Part shown: positions 59,099 through 64,000 of the stretch, in pieces | Layout of the letters: each line of letters begins with the position of its first letter | Position numbering within the stretch: position 1 is the first letter of the stretch | NCBI GenBank assembly: GCA_051883695.1 | Contig: JBJEUF010000008.1 | Coordinates: 23,996-87,995 of the forward strand | Length of the DNA: 64,000 nucleotides | DNA from: UBA11524 sp051883695 | GTDB lineage: Bacteria > Bacillota > Clostridia > Christensenellales > Aristaeellaceae | Reading direction: 5' to 3' | Translations under genes and position numbers: made by a program | Notes under the pieces: model-generated | Databases searched by the model: none | Told to the model about the DNA's origin: nothing | What the model saw: the letters and a program-made list of their open reading frames with translations, nothing else

Positions 59099-59626
59099 AT
59101 GATCTTTATGGAGACAGACCGGCTTCGGTTGCGAAACATCATGATGAAAGACGTCGGCGAGATGTTTGACTATCGGAATAACGAAATCTGCTCGAAATAC
59201 CAAAGAGGTCAAACGAAGGATTACGACGGGATCGCAGCTCTGGCAGAAAGAAGAAGGGACGACGCATTGACCGTGGAAGCGCCCTCCATGCTGAGCGTTG
59301 CACTCAAAGAAACGGATGTCATGATTGGCGAAATCGTCGTGATGCCCAACGCGGGCACGATATCCTTGGGCTACACGTTCTCCTACAAGATTCATCGAAA
59401 AGGGTATGCGTACGAGGCGTTGTCCGCTCTGATTGCGTATTTGCATGAGCGCTATCCGGCATGGGATTTTGTCTGCTTTACCGAAACAGAGAATGTGCCG
59501 AGCCGGGAGCTTTTGAAGAAGCTGGGCTTTGCGGATTTCGGTTACCTGCCCCGAAAAGGCTCGCAGGTATTCGGGAAGTGGCTCCGTCAGGATACGGCAG
59601 AGGAAATCGCGCAGGCAGCACAGTGA
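59099..59626 (+). CDS. GNAT-family acetyltransferase (RimJ/RimL-like)
   Basis: 175 residues starting METDRLRLRNIMMKDVGEMF after a short MIF extension; acetyl-CoA region FSYKIHRKGYAYEALSALIA and C-terminal SRELLKKLGFADFGYLPRKG are typical of the RimJ/RimL type that often acts on protein N-termini or drugs. ATG 59099 has AAGGTG eight bases upstream. It is visibly less GC-rich than the genes around it, which suggests acquisition. Stand-alone. Confidence 0.88.
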   Translation: MIFMETDRLRLRNIMMKDVGEMFDYRNNEICSKYQRGQTKDYDGIAALAERRRDDALTVEAPSMLSVALKETDVMIGEIVVMPNAGTISLGYTFSYKIHRKGYAYEALSALIAYLHERYPAWDFVCFTETENVPSRELLKKLGFADFGYLPRKGSQVFGKWLRQDTAEEIAQAAQ

Positions 59627-59649
59627 CCTTCAGGCAGTCGGGCCGAGCC

Positions 59650-59682
59650 GGAAGCGCGCTTCCGAAGGGGCGTGACGCCCCT
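59650..59682. repeat. Palindrome and hairpin after the GNAT gene
   Basis: A perfect 14-bp palindrome GGAAGCGCGCTTCC (59650-59663) is followed by a hairpin AGGGGCG-TG-ACGCCCCT without the first C (59666-59682). Neither has a T run; 3' stabilising structure is possible. Confidence 0.45.
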
Positions 59683-59761
59683 CCATGCACGCTGTGAAGC
59701 AGGTTATTTCAGGTTTCCGAATGCCTGCGGCACCCCGCATCGCAGCGTTCCTGCAAAGCAG

Positions 59762-59790
59762 AAGGCGTGACCACATGCGTCGCGCCTTTT
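59762..59790 (+). terminator. Terminator between the GNAT and NERD genes
   Basis: Nine-pair stem (AAGGCGTGA / TCGCGCCTT, one wobble) with a 9-base loop followed by TT. Confidence 0.65.
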
Positions 59791-59803
59791 GCCGTTATCA
59801 GCC

Positions 59804-60733
59804 TTAGCGAGGATCAAATTTTCCCCCCGGCGCTTTCTTCAGCGCAGCGACAGCCTTGTCCACGGTTGCACGGTTCAGGTGCTGACCACACGCCAGCTCT
59901 CGTCCCAGAAGCTCCCAGAAGCTGTCCGTATCCGTCATCACGCAGCTCGTAACGCGTACCCGACGTTCGCTGATTACCGCCTCCTCCGGCGCCGTGACAT
60001 ACACGCTGGCCTCCGGGTTGACAAACAGTACACAGGGCACGATTCCCGCGTTCACCTGCGCCGATTTCAGAAAAGCGCTCAGCCGCATCACGTCCCCCAC
60101 CACCTTGCGCGCGGGATTCCGGAGCTTGTCCACCGTCCCGTCCTTGCGTCTGCGGTACAGCATGGTCTCCGTCACATTGCCTTCAATCAGTCCCGACCAG
60201 TTCTTTACATCAGCCGCCGCCACGCCGCCCGGCCCAACGATGAGCGCATCGATCTCCATCGCCGCGCCATCGAATGCAATTCGCTTGTTCAGAAAGACAT
60301 GGCACGCATCCGGCAGCTGCTTCAGAAGCGCTCGTGCCGATTTCTCGCCCTTCACCCGCATCCTGTACATGCCGTGGCGTCTGACGCACGGTCTGTACAG
60401 GCAGATCATCAGCACCGCCGTCGCCAGCCCGATCAGGCCCGGCGCCGCGACCACAAGCGCGAAAGCGAGCCAGCCCACCCCCTGCAGGATCATCGCCCAG
60501 AGCGCTGAAAGCTGATCCATCCAGGTCTGGACCTCCGCCGGCGCTGTCACACTTCCTGCAACCTTCTCCCGTGCCACGTCTGCCAGCTCCGCCAGCATAG
60601 CCCCGCATTCCAGATAAAAGGCAACCGTCAGCAATGCCGCCGCGATGGCGCACGGCCAGCACAGAATCATCAGCATTCTGGCCTGCCGGAGTTTCCTGCC
60701 CGCCCCATTTCCGCTTTTGTGAAAGACTGCCAT
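59804..60733 (-). CDS. NERD-domain membrane protein
   Basis: 309 residues. Two membrane segments near the N-terminus (MLMILCWPCAIAAALLTVAF and GVGWLAFALVVAAPGLIGLA) are followed by a NERD (nuclease-related) domain: KRIAFDGAAMEIDALIVGPG, VAAADVKNWSG and the later VIVPCVLFVNPEA-type strand (GIVPCVLFVNPEASVYV). The D-x(n)-D-x-K pattern (EIDALIV, DVKNW) keeps nuclease-like residues. The start is uncertain: ATG 60733 follows GGAAGG at nine bases, ATG 60760 is an alternative. Function unknown. Confidence 0.78.
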   Translation of the reverse strand: MAVFHKSGNGAGRKLRQARMLMILCWPCAIAAALLTVAFYLECGAMLAELADVAREKVAGSVTAPAEVQTWMDQLSALWAMILQGVGWLAFALVVAAPGLIGLATAVLMICLYRPCVRRHGMYRMRVKGEKSARALLKQLPDACHVFLNKRIAFDGAAMEIDALIVGPGGVAAADVKNWSGLIEGNVTETMLYRRRKDGTVDKLRNPARKVVGDVMRLSAFLKSAQVNAGIVPCVLFVNPEASVYVTAPEEAVISERRVRVTSCVMTDTDSFWELLGRELACGQHLNRATVDKAVAALKKAPGGKFDPR

Positions 60734-60871
60734 GCTCCTGCCCCTTCCATTGGCTTTCATCCTGTCCATATAACGCATCAGCCCCATGAAAGCCTGCTTG
60801 GATTGGCAGGATTTTCTTCTCGCATTTTTCATCAGATCGCGGCGAAACCGGTCGTTTCAGACAAATTTCAC

Positions 60872-60900
60872 TTGCACAGACATTCTTTTTTTGCTATACT
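60872..60900 (+). promoter_or_regulatory. Promoter of the TRM11-like/rho unit
   Basis: TTGCAC (60872-60877), 17-base spacer, TATACT (60895-60900). Confidence 0.7.
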
Positions 60901-60953
60901 GGTACTATCCATGATATGATCAACGCATCACCACGCATAAAGAGAGGCATTTC

Positions 60954-61982
60954 ATGTATTTTTGCTTTCAATTATCGCCACACGCCAACATCCGCTACCG
61001 GGAAGCGCAGCTCAAGCTGGGACAGGCCGAGCTTCAGTGCCTTCTTCAGGGGCTTGGTTTATCATGCCCTGTCACGTCCATGGTCATTGGCGGCGTGTCC
61101 TTCCTGACCTTCGAGGCGGATGAGCTCTCCCCCGCGCAGCTCTCAGCCCTGTCCCGGCACAGCGCCGCGCTGATGATCTGCGAGAAGCCTCGCGTCCCGG
61201 AAGGCTCGCCCGTCCTGCTGCGCCCGCTGGAAAAGGTCAGCCATGACTACCTGACCGCCGATCTGCCGGAGGTGCTCAAATACAAGGGCAAGACCAGCGC
61301 GGTTTTCACCCGCATGATGCTCAACTGCGCCCACGCAGCCAGCGATTTTTTTGACGCGCCCCAGCCGCTCACCGTCCTGGACCCCATGTGCGGCAAGGGT
61401 ACCACCTGCTTCGTTGCCCTGCAGCAGGGCATGAACGCCGTGGGCGTGGACATCGACCGGCGCGACCTGAAGGAAGCAGCGGATTACTTTGAGCGCCATC
61501 TGCAGTTCCACCGGCTCAAGCACAGGCTCGACCAGAGCAGCCGCACCGTCCGCAATCAGGCGATTCCCGCAGCGGTCTATACCGTCGCCGACACGAAGGA
61601 GCACTTCCGGGAGGGCGACACGCGCACGCTGTCCCTGTACCTGGGCGACACCGGATTGACCGGCGAGCTGCTGAAAAAGCAGCCTGCCCACCTCCTCGTC
61701 AGCGACCTGCCCTACGGCGTGCAGCACGCCCCGCAGGAAGGCCGCCGGGCCGGTTCCTTCGCCCAGATGATGCAGCGCGTCCTGCCCGCATGGCATGCGG
61801 CTCTGCTGCCCGGCGGCGCGATCGCCCTCTCCTTCAACGTGCTGACCCTGCGCAGGGAAGTGCTCGCGCAGCTGCTGACCGAGGCAGGCTTCATCCCGCT
61901 GACGGAATCGCCCTACAATGACTTTGAACACTTTGTCGAAACCGCCGTCACCCGCGACTTTATCGTGGCTCGCCGCGGCTGA
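60954..61982 (+). CDS. TRM11-like RNA/DNA methylase
   Basis: 342-residue SAM-dependent methyltransferase. Motif I is VLDPMCGKGTTCFVAL, the acidic end of strand 2 is VGVDIDRRD, and the catalytic motif reads DLPYG, similar to the DPPY of N-methylating enzymes acting on exocyclic amines. The N-terminal 130 residues (YFCFQLSPHANIRYREAQLK) resemble the region before the catalytic domain in TRM11-type tRNA guanosine methylases. A THUMP domain is not clearly visible. GAGAGGC precedes the ATG. Followed by rho 29 bp downstream. Confidence 0.78.
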   Translation: MYFCFQLSPHANIRYREAQLKLGQAELQCLLQGLGLSCPVTSMVIGGVSFLTFEADELSPAQLSALSRHSAALMICEKPRVPEGSPVLLRPLEKVSHDYLTADLPEVLKYKGKTSAVFTRMMLNCAHAASDFFDAPQPLTVLDPMCGKGTTCFVALQQGMNAVGVDIDRRDLKEAADYFERHLQFHRLKHRLDQSSRTVRNQAIPAAVYTVADTKEHFREGDTRTLSLYLGDTGLTGELLKKQPAHLLVSDLPYGVQHAPQEGRRAGSFAQMMQRVLPAWHAALLPGGAIALSFNVLTLRREVLAQLLTEAGFIPLTESPYNDFEHFVETAVTRDFIVARRG

Positions 61983-62011
61983 CGCTTTCCCGCATAAGGA
62001 GGACATATTCC

Positions 62012-63865
62012 ATGGCTGAACAAAACCTTTCTGCAATGACCGTGATTGAGCTGCGCAAACTGGCCAAAGAGCTGCATGTCCCGCTGAGCGCGGGCATCTC
62101 CAAGCAGGGCATCGTCGATCGCCTGACGCAGGCCATCGGCAGCGCTTCCGAGGAAGCCCCTGCCCCCGCACCGGTCGAGGCCAGGCTCGAAGCCCCCGCA
62201 CAGGAGGCACAGCCTGCCGATGAGGAAAAGCCCGTTGACGGCGGAAAGCCCGACGAGCCTGTGAAGTCCGCCGAGCCCGCAAAGCCCGCCGACAGTACGC
62301 CCGCTTCCGGCTTCCGTCAGGCTTATTCCGCCCCGCGCTTCAACGCGAAGCCCGCTTATCAGGCGCCCGCGTACAGCAGTCGCCCGGGTTCCCGTCCGCC
62401 TGCTCCGATCGACAATCCGCGTCCGACCGCGACGCGTCCCACGGGCTTCACGCCGCGTTTTGGTCCGGCAGCCCAGGAGAGCGCGCCTGCCTCCCGCGAG
62501 GAGGAGCGCCCGTACCGTGCAGAACCGCAGCGCCCGGCCTATTCCGCGGAGCGCCGTCCGGCCTATGGCGAGAATCCCCGCTATCAGCTCCGTCCGCCCT
62601 ACGAGCAGCGCCCCGCCGCAGAGCAGCCCGCCAGGCCGGCCTACGAATCCCGCCCGGCCGCCGAGCCGTCCGCGCGTCCTGCCTATGAGCAGCGGTCAGC
62701 CGCTCCCGGCGCCAACCCGGCTGTCAGCGAAATGCTCAGCGCAGGCGAATGCCTGGACGGTTCCGGCGTGCTGGAGCTGCATCCCGATGGCTATGGCTTC
62801 CTCCGTTCCCCAAGCCTGCTGCCCTCTGTCAGGGATATCTACGTTTCCGCTGCGCAGGTGCGGCGCTTCGGGCTCCGCACGGGGGATCGCATCACCGGCA
62901 AAAACCGTCCGCTGCGCGATGGCGACAAGTACAGCGCGATGCTCTACATTAACACGGTGAACGATGCGCCCGTCAACGGTCTGATCTCCCGTCCGGCCTT
63001 CGAGGATCTGACCGCCGAGTACCCCACGCGCCGCATCCGCCTGGAAACCGAGGGTGGCGATCTGCGCCTGATGGATTTGCTCACCCCCATCGGCTTTGGT
63101 CAGCGGGCGTTGCTCCACTGTCCCTCCGAAAACGGCAAGCGCCGGTTGCTCGTTCAGCTCGCCAATGCCATCACCCGGAATCATCCCGACGCCGCCGTCA
63201 TGCTCGTGCTGTTCAGCGAAACGCCCGAGGACGTCACCCTCCTCCGCGATCAGGTGAAGTGTCCCGTGCTGGCCACCACCTTCGACATGCCGCCGGAGAA
63301 CCACATCCGGCTTGCCGACATGATCGTCGAATATGCCCAGCGTATGGTGGAGAGCAAGCGTGACGTCGTCCTCCTTGCCGACAGCCTGACCACCCTGTCG
63401 AAGGTCTGCACCACCGCCGCGCTCCAGCAGGGCCGCCAGACGCTCGGTTCCGTCAGCCCCACCAGCCTGCAAAAGGCCAAGCGGCTCTTTGGCGCGGCCC
63501 GCAGCCTGCGTGAAGGCGGCTCCCTGACCGTCATCGCCGCCATGAACACCGAAACCGGCAGCAAGGTGGACGAAGCCATCGCCAGCGAATTCCGCGGCAC
63601 AGCCAACATGGAGCTGGCAATGAGCAGCATGGTTCGGGCGGAGAATGTCTTCCCCCCCATTGACCTGCTCCGTTCCGGCACCAAGCGCACCTCCGCGCTC
63701 ATCTCTCCCGAACACGCGGAATGCCTGAACGTCCTCCGCAGTCTGCTCAATGACCTGACGCCGGATGCAGCCCTTGGCGAGATTGCCTCCATGCTGGACA
63801 AAACAGCGGATAACGCCGAGCTCTTTTCACGCATCAAGGACTGGGCCGCAGCCATGCGCAAGTGA
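62012..63865 (+). CDS. rho: Divergent transcription termination factor Rho
   Basis: 617 residues in Rho order: N-terminal helical domain (TVIELRKLAKELHVPLSAGI), a P/A/E/R-rich disordered insert (about 47-240) with RPAYE repeats, the RNA-binding cold-shock domain (GVLELHPDGYGFLRSPSLL), and the RecA-like domain with clear Rho landmarks (TFDMPPENHIRLADMIVEYA, KRLFGAARSLREGGSLTVIA, SEFRGTANMEL, RSGTKR). Several catalytic positions differ: Walker A reads PSENGKR (Lys376 kept, Thr replaced by Arg377); DERPEE is SETPED; and the residue aligned with the arginine finger is Asn545. ATPase activity is therefore doubtful. rpmE follows, as usual for rho. Confidence 0.88.
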   Translation: MAEQNLSAMTVIELRKLAKELHVPLSAGISKQGIVDRLTQAIGSASEEAPAPAPVEARLEAPAQEAQPADEEKPVDGGKPDEPVKSAEPAKPADSTPASGFRQAYSAPRFNAKPAYQAPAYSSRPGSRPPAPIDNPRPTATRPTGFTPRFGPAAQESAPASREEERPYRAEPQRPAYSAERRPAYGENPRYQLRPPYEQRPAAEQPARPAYESRPAAEPSARPAYEQRSAAPGANPAVSEMLSAGECLDGSGVLELHPDGYGFLRSPSLLPSVRDIYVSAAQVRRFGLRTGDRITGKNRPLRDGDKYSAMLYINTVNDAPVNGLISRPAFEDLTAEYPTRRIRLETEGGDLRLMDLLTPIGFGQRALLHCPSENGKRRLLVQLANAITRNHPDAAVMLVLFSETPEDVTLLRDQVKCPVLATTFDMPPENHIRLADMIVEYAQRMVESKRDVVLLADSLTTLSKVCTTAALQQGRQTLGSVSPTSLQKAKRLFGAARSLREGGSLTVIAAMNTETGSKVDEAIASEFRGTANMELAMSSMVRAENVFPPIDLLRSGTKRTSALISPEHAECLNVLRSLLNDLTPDAALGEIASMLDKTADNAELFSRIKDWAAAMRK

Positions 63866-63901
63866 TCGCGCTGCGCAGATGAAAAAAACTGTCCAGACCT
63901 C

Positions 63902-63930
63902 TTGCATTCCCCTGTTGAATGTGGTACAAT
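63902..63930 (+). promoter_or_regulatory. Promoter of rpmE
   Basis: TTGCAT (63902-63907), 17-base spacer, TACAAT (63925-63930). Confidence 0.75.
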
Positions 63931-63984
63931 AGGATTCGCGGCTATTGAGTCGATCATTGCATACGCGAAAGAGGTGAAATCGCA

Positions 63985-64000
63985 ATGAAGGAAAAGATCC
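63985..64000 (+). CDS. rpmE: 50S ribosomal protein L31, first codons only
   Basis: The window ends after ATGAAGGAAAAGATCC, encoding MKEKI. It follows GAGGTG at a normal spacing. L31 typically starts MKxxIHP and rho-rpmE is a conserved pair, so rpmE is the best call, but only five residues are visible. Confidence 0.7.

Overview
The window reads as one contiguous, gene-dense stretch of a GC-rich chromosome from a Gram-positive, Clostridia-type Firmicute. The evidence is: a SAM-I (S-box) riboswitch in front of metK; Firmicute gene orders (recJ-rel-dtd, DUF1385-prmC-prfA-ywlC, tilS-hpt-ftsH, prmA-rsmE-mtaB-hinT-rpsU, rpsM-rpsK-rpsD-rpoA-rplQ); a YlmC/YmxH protein typical of spore formers; strong AGGAGG ribosome sites; many TTGACA/TATAAT promoters; GTG and TTG starts; and secreted proteins with TP-rich linkers. 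A member of Christensenellales or a neighbouring clostridial order is my guess, not proven by the sequence. I see no phage, insertion sequence, CRISPR array, tRNA or rRNA.

Layout. 1-5.2 kb (minus): recJ-rel-dtd stress and repair operon behind a consensus promoter. 5.3-8.1 kb: a lone FliB-like cysteine-rich protein, then a secreted MORN/zinc-site protein paired with a secreted metallo-beta-lactamase-fold hydrolase. 8.2-13.1 kb (plus): S-box riboswitch and metK, a GntR/FCD regulator with a palindromic operator candidate, a PHP phosphatase and oligoendopeptidase F. 13.3-17.4 kb (plus): DUF1385, prmC, prfA, ywlC. 17.4-24.4 kb: a 127-bp repeat element, PH-domain protein, secG, kduD/kduI, a secreted SH3-like protein, a CDF metal exporter and the CCA-adding enzyme. 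24.5-28.1 kb (plus): ribosomal protein/rpoA operon with a roughly 340-nt leader. 28.1-33.2 kb: transglutaminase-like, YlmC, DUF523, prephenate dehydrogenase, an E2-like acyltransferase lacking its catalytic histidine, a membrane acyltransferase and a GNAT. 33.3-40.6 kb (minus): second copy of the repeat, a nucleotidyltransferase, a zinc/cadmium P-type ATPase with its own operator, and a heterodimeric ABC exporter preceded by a leader peptide and attenuator. 40.6-41.2 kb: gene-free DNA with a TGACACAC array. 41.2-49.8 kb (minus): VanW/G5 wall protein, PHP phosphoesterase, ftsH, hpt, tilS and a low-complexity membrane protein. 49.9-54.5 kb: LysM protein, a sugar-sensor/GGDEF fusion, a secreted repeat protein and a small membrane protein. 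54.5-64 kb: mscL, the prmA-rsmE-mtaB-hinT-rpsU cluster, a GNAT, a NERD protein, a TRM11-like methylase, a highly divergent Rho and the start of rpmE.

Most genes are housekeeping: translation (release factor, ribosomal proteins, tRNA and rRNA modification), stringent response, envelope proteolysis and secretion. The accessory layer is metal efflux, drug efflux, envelope sensors and surface proteins. The signals most worth a second look are: (i) the leader-peptide/attenuator in front of the ABC exporter, (ii) two 95%-identical 127-bp imperfect palindromes that each form the 3' boundary of a minus-strand gene, plus a remnant, (iii) a Rho homologue whose ATPase motifs have lost key residues, (iv) the TGACACAC inverted array, and (v) an E2-fold acyltransferase without the catalytic His/Asp motif.
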